From contig CAVYBK010000015.1 in NCBI GenBank assembly GCA_963766725.1, positions 1 through 64,000 of the forward strand: 64,000 bases of DNA. Direction: 5' to 3'. Source of the stretch: DATEOR01 sp963766725. Lineage in GTDB: Bacteria; Actinomycetota; Thermoleophilia; Gaiellales; Gaiellaceae. Shown piece by piece: positions 29,224 through 37,718 of the stretch. Both the position numbers and the translations under genes were made by a program. The notes beneath the pieces are model-generated. The model made no database searches, had not been told where the DNA came from, and was given only the letters and a program-made list of their open reading frames with translations. Positions within the stretch are counted from its first letter, which is position 1. Each line of letters starts with the position of its first letter.

Positions 29224-30681
29224 GTGCCGGCGAAAGTGATCCTCGCGGTCGATCAGGGAAGCTCAAGCACACGCTGCGTCGCGTATGACCGGCACCTGCG
29301 CCGGCGCGGCGCAGCCTCCCGTGCGGTCGCGATCCATCGGCCGGCGCCCGGGATGGTCGAGCACGATCCTGACGCGCTGCTGGGAGGTGCGCTCGAGGCC
29401 GTCTCCGAGGTCGTCGCGCAAGGAGATGGCGACGTTGCCGGGATCGGGATTGCGAGCCAGACCGAGTCATTCGTCCTCTGGGACCGCGCGACTGGGCAGC
29501 CTGCGACCCCGGTGGTGAGCTGGCAGGACCAGCGAGCCGACATGTGGTGCCAGGCGTTGGCCGGGCGTCCCGAGGCCGCGGCTGTTCGCGCGATGACCGG
29601 CCTTGGGCTCGACTCCACCTTCTCGGCGCCGAAGCTCGGGTGGCTCTTCGAGCGTGACAAGACGTTACGAAGCCGTGCCGAGGCAGGTGAGCTCTTTTTC
29701 GGCGACATCGCGTGCTGGCTCGCCTGGCATTTCTCCGGAGGTGCGGAGCACGTCACCGAGCCCTCGAACGCCTGCCGCTCCCTCCTGGTCGACCTGGCGA
29801 CGTTGCGGTGGGATGGTGGGCTCCTCGAGCTTTTCGGCGTGCCGGCAGCCGTGCTCCCCGAGATACGACCGTCCGACAACATCGGTCTTCTCGCGTCCGG
29901 CGCTGCGATCGGGTTCGAGGCGCCGCTCGAGGCGATGCTCGGCGACCAGCCCGCGGCGCTCTACGGCCAGGGTTGCACCACTGAAGGGCTGGCGACGCTG
30001 ACCCTCGGCACGGGCGCGTTCTTGTGGCTGAACGTGGGCTCCGCGCGCCCCGAGCCACCGCCGGGCGTGCTGGCGACGGTTGCCTGGGAGAAGCGGGCGG
30101 CGGGGCCGACGTATGCGCTCGAGGCCTATTGTCCGAACGCCGGCAACGCACTGCGCCTGTTCCCCGACCTCGGCTTCCCACCCGTCGACACCGTGGAAGC
30201 GCTCGACTGGTCGCGTCCCCATCCAGTGGTCGTACTGGCTCCGGCCGGCCTCGGCACTCCGCTCTGGCACGGCTCCGATCGCATCACCGTGCTGGGAGCG
30301 ACCAGCAAGACGACGGCGGCGGACCTCGCGGCGGCGGCGCTCGCGGGTGTCGCCCACCAGATCGCCGACGCCCTGGCGGCGCTCGACCACGACCACTCTG
30401 CGGGCATCTTGCGGGTCGGCGGGGGCCTGTCCGCGCACGACGCGCTGCTCCAGGCAGTGGCCGACCTCTCCGGGCGGGGGCTCGAGGTCGCGGCCGATCC
30501 CGAGTCGACCGCGCGCGGCGTCGCCACGCTGGCCGCGGAAGCGCTTGGGTTGCTCGACGGCGACGCCGGGACGCCCGGAATCGCCCGGCGGGTTGACCCG
30601 CGCCTGGAAGCCGGCGGACGCGCGCGGGAGCGGTCGCGGTGGCACGAGGCGCTCGAGGTCCACACGAGGACCGGCTCGTGA
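29224..30681 (+). CDS. FGGY-family carbohydrate kinase, glycerol kinase-like
   Basis: 485 residues. It phosphorylates glycerol or a related polyol with ATP. GlpK-like marks are LAVDQGSSSTRCVAYD, MVEHDPDALL, VVSWQDQRAD and ALYGQGCTTEGLATLTLGTG. The GlpK segment ALEGSIFVAG is replaced by YALEAYCPNAGNA, so the substrate may differ from glycerol. GTG start. The TGA overlaps the glycerol-3-phosphate dehydrogenase GTG by four bases, supporting a glycerol-type pathway. Confidence 0.85.
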   Translation: MPAKVILAVDQGSSSTRCVAYDRHLRRRGAASRAVAIHRPAPGMVEHDPDALLGGALEAVSEVVAQGDGDVAGIGIASQTESFVLWDRATGQPATPVVSWQDQRADMWCQALAGRPEAAAVRAMTGLGLDSTFSAPKLGWLFERDKTLRSRAEAGELFFGDIACWLAWHFSGGAEHVTEPSNACRSLLVDLATLRWDGGLLELFGVPAAVLPEIRPSDNIGLLASGAAIGFEAPLEAMLGDQPAALYGQGCTTEGLATLTLGTGAFLWLNVGSARPEPPPGVLATVAWEKRAAGPTYALEAYCPNAGNALRLFPDLGFPPVDTVEALDWSRPHPVVVLAPAGLGTPLWHGSDRITVLGATSKTTAADLAAAALAGVAHQIADALAALDHDHSAGILRVGGGLSAHDALLQAVADLSGRGLEVAADPESTARGVATLAAEALGLLDGDAGTPGIARRVDPRLEAGGRARERSRWHEALEVHTRTGS

Positions 30682-32315
30682 GCGAGGGAGCCCTGAGCCC
30701 ATCCGGCAGGGCAGACGCCGTGGCCAGGTTGGAGCGAGAGGAGGTGGACGTCCTCGTCGTGGGAGGCGGGATCACCGGCGTGGGCATCGCGCTCGACGCG
30801 GCGTCAAGAGGCCTCTCCGTCGGGCTGCTCGAGGCGGACGATCTGGCGGCGGGAACCTCCAGCCGGTCGAGCAAGCTCATTCACGGCGGCCTGCGGTATC
30901 TCGAGATGCTGGAGTTCCGGCTCGTGCGCGAGGCGCTGCGTGAACGGCGCCTGCTGCTCACTCGGCTCGCGCCCCACCTCGTGCGGCCGGTCGAGTTCCT
31001 GTTCCCCCTGAAGCACCGGGGCTGGGAGCGACCCTACATCGGGGCCGGCCTGCTCCTCTACGACACCTGGGCGGGCCGGCACCTCCCGCGGGCGCGGCAT
31101 CTCTCCCATCGCTCGGCGCTGGCCGCGGCGCCGGCGCTCCGGCCCGATTCGCTGGTCGGGGCCGTGCAGTTCCACGACGCCCAGGAGGATGATGCGCTCT
31201 TCGCCGTCTACGTGGCCCGCACTGCCGCCGCCCACGGCGCGTCGATCGCGACGAGGGCTCGAGCCGTTGACTTCCTCCGGGAAGAGACGGGCCGGATCGT
31301 CGGAGTGCGGGCCAACGACTCGCTCGCCGGTCGCCCCCTCGAGCTCCGCGCCCGACACACGATCGTGGCAGTTGGGGTCGGGACCGACAAACTGCTCGAG
31401 CTCGCCACCGGTCGCGCGCAGAGCTCCCTGCGACCCTCGAAAGGCGTGCACCTGATTGTTCCGCGCTCGTCGATCCCGATGCGATCGGGCCTCTTCATGC
31501 GTACGGAGAAGAGCGTCTTCCACGCAATTCCTTGGCGCTCGGACTACTGGCTTCTGGGCGATACCGACACCGAGTGGGACGGTGAGGTCGACCGGCCCGT
31601 GGCCAACCGGAGCGACATCGAGTACCTGCTCGCCAAAGTCAACAGCGTCCTGGCGAGGCCCTTGGAGCCGTCGCAGATCCACGGCGTCTTCGCTGGCCTT
31701 CGCCCGCTCGTCGCGGCGGGCGGCGCCGCTGACACGACGAGGCTCTCGCGCGAGCATCGCCTCTTCTCGCCCCTTCCGGGGCTGACCGCGATCGCCGGCG
31801 GCAAGTACACGACCTACCGCGTGATGGCGCGGGACGCCGTCGACGCAGCTTCCCTGGACCTCGGCTCTGCGGCCCCGTCGGCAACGGAACGGCTGCCGCT
31901 CCTGGGCGCGGAGACCTCGTCGGAGAGCTCTGATCCCATCCGACTCCGCCACGGCGGCTGCGCGGAGGAGGTGCTCCAGCTCGCCGAGGCCGACCCGGTG
32001 CTCGCGGCCCCGCTCCCCGGCGCGGGTCGGTACATCGCTGCCGAGGCCGTCCACGCGGTCACGCACCAGGGCGCGCTCGACCTGGACGACATCCTCTCCC
32101 GGCGCACCCGCACTTCGATTGAAGCTTCCGACCGCGGCCGGGCTGCAGCCGCGGTCATCGCGCCGCTCGTCGCCCCGACACTGGGGTGGTCCGAGGCACG
32201 CTACGCGGAGGAGATCGAGCGCTACCGGAGACTGCGGGACGCCGAGGAGGCAGGCGAGGCCGCGCCGGACGACGCCACCGCCGCGGCGGCCTACCGGGCT
32301 GTCATGGCCGGCTAG
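30678..32315 (+). CDS. glpD: FAD-dependent glycerol-3-phosphate dehydrogenase
   Basis: 545 residues. It oxidises glycerol-3-phosphate to dihydroxyacetone phosphate and passes electrons to quinone at the membrane. FAD motif DVLVVGGGITGVGIALDAA, TSSRSSKLIHGGLRYLE and the C-terminal AGGKYTTYRVMARDAVD are typical, with the usual C-terminal helical domain. Start GTG at 30678, coupled to the kinase. Divergent substrate use would follow the kinase. It ends overlapping the next convergent gene. Confidence 0.92.
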   Translation: MSEGALSPSGRADAVARLEREEVDVLVVGGGITGVGIALDAASRGLSVGLLEADDLAAGTSSRSSKLIHGGLRYLEMLEFRLVREALRERRLLLTRLAPHLVRPVEFLFPLKHRGWERPYIGAGLLLYDTWAGRHLPRARHLSHRSALAAAPALRPDSLVGAVQFHDAQEDDALFAVYVARTAAAHGASIATRARAVDFLREETGRIVGVRANDSLAGRPLELRARHTIVAVGVGTDKLLELATGRAQSSLRPSKGVHLIVPRSSIPMRSGLFMRTEKSVFHAIPWRSDYWLLGDTDTEWDGEVDRPVANRSDIEYLLAKVNSVLARPLEPSQIHGVFAGLRPLVAAGGAADTTRLSREHRLFSPLPGLTAIAGGKYTTYRVMARDAVDAASLDLGSAAPSATERLPLLGAETSSESSDPIRLRHGGCAEEVLQLAEADPVLAAPLPGAGRYIAAEAVHAVTHQGALDLDDILSRRTRTSIEASDRGRAAAAVIAPLVAPTLGWSEARYAEEIERYRRLRDAEEAGEAAPDDATAAAAYRAVMAG

Positions 32316-33484
32316 GCTCGGGCTCCTGGCCCGTATGCGAGTCGAAGGAAGCGCCCCTCAGCGAAGCGCTCCGGTCGCAGCTCGCCGACGTCGATCGGCG
32401 GTGTCCGGCCGGTGACTTCGGCGGCCACGATCTCGCCAACGGCAGGAGAGAGCTTGAAGCCGTGGCCGCTCCAGCCGACGGCCAGGTAGAGGCCGTCGAT
32501 GCCGGGGCAGGGGCCGATGATCGGGTTCCAGTCGGGTGTGACGTCGTACGGCCCGGCGAAGCCGCGCACGAGCTCGAAGCCGGCCAGCCGCGGGTACCGC
32601 GCGCGTAGGCCCTCACGCACGGCGTCCTCGTACCCTGCTGATAGGCCGTGGTCGCAGTCGTCGGCCCGGTCGAGCAGATCCTCGCCCACGTAGGCGACCG
32701 CGCAGAACTGCCGCCCGCGGTCTGGACGAACGACGACGTTCGTCACCGCGTCCGAGCACACTGCGGACGGAAGCGGCCCGCCGGGCCCGGCGCGGGCCAC
32801 GAGCACCTGCAGGCGCCTGAGCTCGATGGGCTGCCCGGCGCCGAGCGGCCGAAGCATGTCGTTCGCCCAAGCCCCCGTCGTCAGAACGAGCCGACCGGCC
32901 GGGAAAAAGCCGTTCGCCGTCTCGAGGCCGACCACGCGCCCCGCCTGCACGCGGAGGGCGTCCACCGCCACGCCGAGGTGCGAGCGGAGACCGTTGCGCG
33001 TCGCGGCCGCGAACCAGCCCAGGCACATCTTCTGCGCGTCGGCGAATCCTCCCTCGGGCTCGTAGGCTGCGCCCGCGATTCCGTTAGACGAAAGCTCCGG
33101 CTCGACGTCCCGGATCTCGTCCACTTCGAGGAAGTTCGTGTCCAGCCCGAGGGCCTGCAGCATGACGACGTTTCCCCGGCAGGCTTCGGCCTGTTCCTCC
33201 GGAACGGTCAGCAGGTACCCGCAGCGGACGTAGCCGGCATCCGCGACGCCCACCTCCTCCTCCCAGCGCATGATCGTCCGCGACCCTGCCATCGCGAGTC
33301 GGGCGGTGACGGCATTCGAGTAGTGGCGGCGAACCATCGAGAACGACCGGCCGGAATCTCCGCCGCCCGGCATTCCGCGGTCGAACAGCGCGACCGTGCC
33401 CGCGCCGTCGCGGCACAGGGCGTGGGCGGTCGCCAGCCCGAAGATGCCGGCGCCGACGATCGCCGTGTCCACCGACGTGGTCAC
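32312..33484 (-). CDS. FAD-dependent amine/amino-acid oxidoreductase (DAO family)
   Basis: 390 residues. N-terminal FAD motif DTAIVGAGIFGLATAHALC, and the C-terminal VTPDWNPIIGPCPGIDGLYL and VGWSGHGFKLSPAVGE are like SoxB and DadA oxidases of secondary amines and amino acids. Start GTG at 33484. The substrate is unknown; sarcosine- or glycine-type amines fit the amine theme of the window. It is divergent from the SDR gene with about 40 bases between. Confidence 0.88.
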   Translation of the reverse strand: MTTSVDTAIVGAGIFGLATAHALCRDGAGTVALFDRGMPGGGDSGRSFSMVRRHYSNAVTARLAMAGSRTIMRWEEEVGVADAGYVRCGYLLTVPEEQAEACRGNVVMLQALGLDTNFLEVDEIRDVEPELSSNGIAGAAYEPEGGFADAQKMCLGWFAAATRNGLRSHLGVAVDALRVQAGRVVGLETANGFFPAGRLVLTTGAWANDMLRPLGAGQPIELRRLQVLVARAGPGGPLPSAVCSDAVTNVVVRPDRGRQFCAVAYVGEDLLDRADDCDHGLSAGYEDAVREGLRARYPRLAGFELVRGFAGPYDVTPDWNPIIGPCPGIDGLYLAVGWSGHGFKLSPAVGEIVAAEVTGRTPPIDVGELRPERFAEGRFLRLAYGPGARA

Positions 33485-33527
33485 CCGCGGACCGTACCAA
33501 CGCTCTCTACCTCGTAGAATCCGGCCG

Positions 33528-34307
33528 ATGTTCACACCGATCACCGGTCGCACGGTGCTCGTCACCGGCGGGACGAAGGGCATCGGCAAGGGAATCGCCG
33601 GCGTCTTCGCACGCGCCGGCGCGAACGTCGTCGTGAGCGGCCGCGGCGCCGAGGCCGGAGAGGCGGCCGTGCGGGATTTGGCCGGCCAGGGCGGCGAAGT
33701 GGCCTACGTAGGCGGCGACGTCCGCGCGGCCGGCGACTGCGAGCGGCTGGCCGAGGAGACGGCGGCTCGGTTCGGCGGCATCGACGTGCTCTGCGCCAAC
33801 GCGGGCGTCTTCCCGGACGTGAAGTTGGCCGATCTGACCGAGGACGACATCGACTCGATCTTCGCCACGAACGTGAAAGGCTGCATGCTCACCGTCAAGG
33901 CCTGCCTTCCGTACCTGGAGCGCTCCGGCCACGGGCGCGTGATCCTCACGAGCTCGATCACCGGCCCGATCACAGGCTTCCCCGGCTGGTCCCACTATGG
34001 GGCGACGAAGGCCGCGCAGCTGGGCTTCCTCCGCACGGCGTGCATCGAGCTCGCGCCAAGGAGCATCACGATCAACGCGGTCCTTCCTGGAAACGTCGTC
34101 AGCGAGGGGCTCGAGGAGCTCGGCGACGACTACCTCGCGGCGATGACGGCGGCGATCCCGCTGGGTCGCCTCGGGCGAGTCGAGGAAATCGGGGCGGCGG
34201 CGCTGTTCCTCGCGACCGACGAGGCCGGGTACATCACGGGGCAGACGATCGTGGTCGACGGCGGCCAGACGCTCCCGGAGTCGCTCGCCGCAGTCCAGTC
34301 CGCGTAG
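33528..34307 (+). CDS. Short-chain dehydrogenase/reductase
   Basis: 259 residues, classical SDR. Cofactor motif VTGGTKGIGKGIA, NAG at CANAGVF, catalytic Ser in LTSSITG and the pair Tyr/Lys in SHYGATKAA, then the C-terminal YITGQTIVVDGGQTLPE. Usually NAD(P)-linked alcohol or polyol oxidation. ATG at 33528. The amidase gene begins one base after its stop, so the two are co-translated. Confidence 0.93.
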   Translation: MFTPITGRTVLVTGGTKGIGKGIAGVFARAGANVVVSGRGAEAGEAAVRDLAGQGGEVAYVGGDVRAAGDCERLAEETAARFGGIDVLCANAGVFPDVKLADLTEDDIDSIFATNVKGCMLTVKACLPYLERSGHGRVILTSSITGPITGFPGWSHYGATKAAQLGFLRTACIELAPRSITINAVLPGNVVSEGLEELGDDYLAAMTAAIPLGRLGRVEEIGAAALFLATDEAGYITGQTIVVDGGQTLPESLAAVQSA

Positions 34308-34308
34308 C

Positions 34309-35253
34309 GTGGCCGAGCACCTGATCAGCCGGGAAACGCCCACGCACCGGCGCTGGGACGTCGACATCGACCCCGTGCTCCACGTCGAGTCAGGCGACGT
34401 CGTCGTTGTCGAGACCGACGATTTCGCGGGCGGGCAGATCGTAAGGGACTCGACGGCCGAGGACCTTCTCGCGCTCGATCTCGACGCGATCTACCCCCTG
34501 GCCGGGCCCATCCACGTGATGGGCGCGGAGCCTGGTGACGTCCTCGCCGTCGAGTTCCTCGGCTTCGAGGTGCCCGACTGGGGCTGGGCGGCGATCCTTC
34601 CCAACCTGGGCCTGCTTCCGCCCGGCGAGCTGGACGAGCCGTACCTGAAGATCTTCGACCTCACGCACGGCGACTCCACCGAGCTCGTTCCCGGCGTACG
34701 CATTCCGATCGAGCCGTTCTGCGGGACCACCGGCGTGCCGGGGTCAGGGATGCACGACGTCCCCATCCCCCCGCCGCACGCGGGCGGCGGCAACATCGAC
34801 CTGCGGCACGTGACGGCGGGCTCGACGCTCTACCTGCCCGTGGGTGTTGCCGGCGCGTTGCTCTCGCTGGGGGACGCCCACGCGGCCCAAGGGGACGGGG
34901 AGGTATGCATCTCCGGCCTCGAGTGCCAGATGCGAACGACGCTCCGCGTCTCGGTCGAGCGGGGGATGACGCTGCGTACGCCGGCATTGCGCCGTCCGCC
35001 CGGCTCGCTCACGCCTCGAGTGGACGCAGGAGGTTGGTTCGCGACCACGGGTGTCGAAAGCGACCTCATGGAGGCGGCCCGCTCCGCAGTTCGCGGCATG
35101 ATCGACCATCTGATCGACCGCCGCGGGCTCACGAGCCAGGACGCATACGTCCTCTGCTCGCTCGCTGCGGACCTCAAGATCACCGAGGTCGTCGACGCTC
35201 CCAACTGGATCGTCGCCTGCTTCCTGCCGGACGCGGTCTTCGCGGGCGACTAG
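34309..35253 (+). CDS. Acetamidase/formamidase family amidohydrolase
   Basis: 314 residues. The family releases ammonia from short amides. Seen are GPIHVMGAEPGDVLAVE, EPFCGTTGVPG, HAGGGNIDLRHVTAGSTLYL and GDAHAAQGDGEVCISGLEC, all typical. GTG start right after the SDR. Formamide would give formate plus ammonium, which could feed the formate dehydrogenase and nitrogen pathways here, but the substrate cannot be told from sequence. Confidence 0.9.
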   Translation: MAEHLISRETPTHRRWDVDIDPVLHVESGDVVVVETDDFAGGQIVRDSTAEDLLALDLDAIYPLAGPIHVMGAEPGDVLAVEFLGFEVPDWGWAAILPNLGLLPPGELDEPYLKIFDLTHGDSTELVPGVRIPIEPFCGTTGVPGSGMHDVPIPPPHAGGGNIDLRHVTAGSTLYLPVGVAGALLSLGDAHAAQGDGEVCISGLECQMRTTLRVSVERGMTLRTPALRRPPGSLTPRVDAGGWFATTGVESDLMEAARSAVRGMIDHLIDRRGLTSQDAYVLCSLAADLKITEVVDAPNWIVACFLPDAVFAGD

Positions 35254-35323
35254 GCTCGAACGTCGGGGCTGTTTACTTCTGGCCGCGAATGCGGCACGAT
35301 ACGCGCCTCTCTTTCACCGGTTT

Positions 35324-35339
35324 GCCGCCCGGAGGCGGC
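35324..35339 (+). other. Leader hairpin before the APC permease
   Basis: GCCGCC-CGGA-GGCGGC forms a six-base stem with tetraloop 21 bases before the permease ATG. It may slow readthrough from the amidase gene; there is no T-run, so it is not a clear terminator. Confidence 0.35.
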
Positions 35340-35360
35340 GAACTCGAACCCGGAGGCTCT

Positions 35361-36971
35361 ATGCCTGGCTCTGAGGCTGGGGGAGTTGTCCACCCCCATC
35401 TAGATCACGAGGGAACCGTCACCTCGATCGACATCGGTGCCGATGAGAGCGTCGAGAAGCTGCGAGCCGGCTCCGTGGGCCTGCTTCTCGTCCTCTTCCT
35501 CTGCATCACGGGCTCTGCGCCGCTCTCCGTCTTCATGTTCAACTTCCCGTTCGCCGTGGGCGCGGGCAACGAGAAATATGCGCCGGCGGCGTTCTTCTTC
35601 GCGACGATCGTCCTGACCATCTTCTCGGTCGCATACGTCCAGATGGCGCGCAAGCTCCGCGCCGCGGGCGGCATGTTCACCTATGTCAGCCACGGGCTCG
35701 GCCAGACGCTGGGAATGGTGTCCGGCCTCTCGCTCGCTGCGGCGTACACGCTCTTCGGCGCGTCGCTGATCGGCGGCTTCGCCGCCTTCGCCCAGGCGAA
35801 GGTCGCGTCGGCCTTCGACATGGACCCGATCAACTGGATCTGGTATGCGCTCCTCGGCATCGTCTGCATGTCGGCGCTCGGCTACTTCGACATTCCGATC
35901 TCGGCCAAGATCCTCGGCGTCTTCCTGATCACCGAGCTGGTCATCATCTTCGCCTTCACGATCGGCGTCTTCGTCCAGGGCGGCAACGACGGGGTCTCGA
36001 TCGCCCCGGTGCTCCCCTGGAACGCGTTCAAGGGCATCGCGTTCGGCCTTGGCATTTTCATCGCCTTCTGGTCGTGGGTCGGGTTCGAGGCCGCCCCCAA
36101 CTACGCCGAGGAGTCGAAGAACCCGCACCGGACGATCCCGATCGCAGTCATCGGCTCCTGCGTGTTCGTCGGCGTCCTGTACACACTGGCGTCTTGGGCC
36201 TCGGTCAGCTCGTACGGGCCCGCCAACCAGGCTTTCGACGCGCTCACCAACGGTTCGACGACCGTCTTCGGGGGCGAGATCCCGGTCGACTACCTCAACT
36301 TCAACGTCGTGCCGGCGAACGAGCTCATCGGAACCTGGCTGGGGCAGCTGATGTCCGTCTTCATCATCACCGGCGCGTTCGCCTGCGCCGCAGCGCTGAA
36401 CAACGCGGGGCTGCGCTACACGTATTCGCTCGGCCGCGAGGGGCTTCTGCCCAAGGCGTTGGGCCGCACCCACCCGAAGCACAAGACGCCGCACGTCGCC
36501 GTCTTCACACAGGGCGCCATCGCACTCGCGATCGTCCTCATCTTCAGGTTCGCCGGCCACACCGGGCTCGACGTTTACTACTGGATCGCGGTTCAGGGCG
36601 TGATCTGGATCATCCTCGTCCAAGCGCTGACGTCCCTGTCCGTCTGGGCGTACTTCCGCAAGCTACCGGCCGAAGAGCGGAGTTTCTGGAAGACCACAGT
36701 CTGTGCCTGGATCGGCTTTCTTGCGCAGATCCTCGTGCTCTACCTCTGTTACAAGTACCTGAGCTCGCTCGCCGCCGGTGACGTGTGGTACGTGAAGGAA
36801 CTCGGGCAGATCGGCCCTTGGCGCGGCTTCGAGATCGACATCACCTGGCTGGGGATCATCGGCGTCATCATTCCGGTGGCGGCCCTGGTCTACGCACTCT
36901 GGCTCCGCGCCGCTGACCGCGTGAAATACGACCGCGCGGGCAGGTTCATCAACGAAGGAGAGCTCGCCTAG
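35361..36971 (+). CDS. APC-family amino acid/polyamine permease
   Basis: 536 residues with about 12-13 membrane helices. The first helix region has LFLCITGSAPLSVFMFNFP in place of the usual GxG unwound motif, and SWVGFEAAPNYAEESKNPHR is the typical loop after helix 6. The N-terminal 35 residues are soluble. ATG at 35361. The ligand is unknown; the neighbouring amidase and the gamma-glutamylation cluster suggest amines, amides or amino acids. A strong hairpin follows. Confidence 0.9.
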   Translation: MPGSEAGGVVHPHLDHEGTVTSIDIGADESVEKLRAGSVGLLLVLFLCITGSAPLSVFMFNFPFAVGAGNEKYAPAAFFFATIVLTIFSVAYVQMARKLRAAGGMFTYVSHGLGQTLGMVSGLSLAAAYTLFGASLIGGFAAFAQAKVASAFDMDPINWIWYALLGIVCMSALGYFDIPISAKILGVFLITELVIIFAFTIGVFVQGGNDGVSIAPVLPWNAFKGIAFGLGIFIAFWSWVGFEAAPNYAEESKNPHRTIPIAVIGSCVFVGVLYTLASWASVSSYGPANQAFDALTNGSTTVFGGEIPVDYLNFNVVPANELIGTWLGQLMSVFIITGAFACAAALNNAGLRYTYSLGREGLLPKALGRTHPKHKTPHVAVFTQGAIALAIVLIFRFAGHTGLDVYYWIAVQGVIWIILVQALTSLSVWAYFRKLPAEERSFWKTTVCAWIGFLAQILVLYLCYKYLSSLAAGDVWYVKELGQIGPWRGFEIDITWLGIIGVIIPVAALVYALWLRAADRVKYDRAGRFINEGELA

Positions 36972-36979
36972 AAAACTGC

Positions 36980-37009
36980 AGGAGGGGGTGCCTCACGGCA
37001 CCCTCTCCT
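36980..37009. terminator. Bidirectional hairpin terminator
   Basis: A 13-pair stem (AGGAGGGGGTGCC with its complement, one G-T pair) and loop TCAC between two convergent genes. On the minus strand it is followed by GCAGTTTTC, so it probably ends both transcripts. Confidence 0.75.
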
Positions 37010-37672
37010 TCAGCCTGCTGCCGCCTCGAGCGCGAGCTCGAGTTGCGCCTGGAGCGGCTCTTCAGGAAGTAAGACGCCGTCCAGGGCGGCCGTGCCGATC
37101 GTGAAGGCCCAGGCACCGTGGCGTGCAAGGGCGCGGATCCTCTCCACCGAGTCGACCGATCCCGCGGCGATGACGGGCAGCGACGTATTGGAGACAACCG
37201 CATCCACAAGCGCCTCGACATCGCCGTCGTAGCGGTAGGCGAGCAGATTGACGCCGTCGAGGCCGAGCGCCTCTGCGCGGCGAGCGTCGTCGGCGATCTC
37301 CTGGATCGAGCCGCGGAGGAGACACGGATGGCCCACGACCCGTCCGACATACGGGAAGAACTTGATCCCGGTGCCGGCGATGATTTCCTGCACTGGCTCG
37401 ATCAGCGTGCCCCCGATCAGGTAGTCGGGTTGGATCTCGGCGGCCGCGCGCGCCGAGGCGAGCGTTGCCTCATCCGACTCGGACACGACCTCGAGATAGG
37501 ACGTGTGACCGTTGTTCTCGATGTCGGAAAGGAGCGCCTCGAGCTCTTTGCGCGGAAGGCCCACGTCCTTGCAGCCGAAGTGGCGCACGCCTGCCGCCGC
37601 GACGGACGCATAGACCTCACGCGCATCGGCGAGCGTCTCGTCCTTCCGCGTGAGCATGAAGATGAACTCCAT
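37010..37672 (-). CDS. TIM-barrel protein, ribulose-phosphate-binding-like
   Basis: 220 residues from the ATG at 37672. The repeated beta-alpha pattern is clear: MEFIFMLTRKDETLADAREV, VRHFGCKDVGL, YLEVVSESDEATLASARAA, QPDYLIGGTLIE, GVNLLAYRYDG, LPVIAAGSVDSVERIRALA and AWAFTIGTAALDG. The last two resemble phosphate-binding loops of HisA/TrpF-type barrels. I know of homologues but no proven function. It is divergent from the polyol dehydrogenase operon and likely shares its operator. Confidence 0.8.
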   Translation of the reverse strand: MEFIFMLTRKDETLADAREVYASVAAAGVRHFGCKDVGLPRKELEALLSDIENNGHTSYLEVVSESDEATLASARAAAEIQPDYLIGGTLIEPVQEIIAGTGIKFFPYVGRVVGHPCLLRGSIQEIADDARRAEALGLDGVNLLAYRYDGDVEALVDAVVSNTSLPVIAAGSVDSVERIRALARHGAWAFTIGTAALDGVLLPEEPLQAQLELALEAAAG

Positions 37673-37686
37673 ATGCGCGCCTCCCA

Positions 37687-37703
37687 AAGTTGTCAGACAA
37701 CTT
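37687..37703. promoter_or_regulatory. GntR-type palindromic operator
   Basis: AAGTTGTCAGACAACTT: perfect eight-base half-sites around one A. TTGTC...GACAA is typical for GntR-family regulators. It lies between divergent genes (starts at 37672 and 37719), and a GntR gene is second in the rightward operon. Confidence 0.7.
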
Positions 37704-37718
37704 CGATATCCTAGCCGC

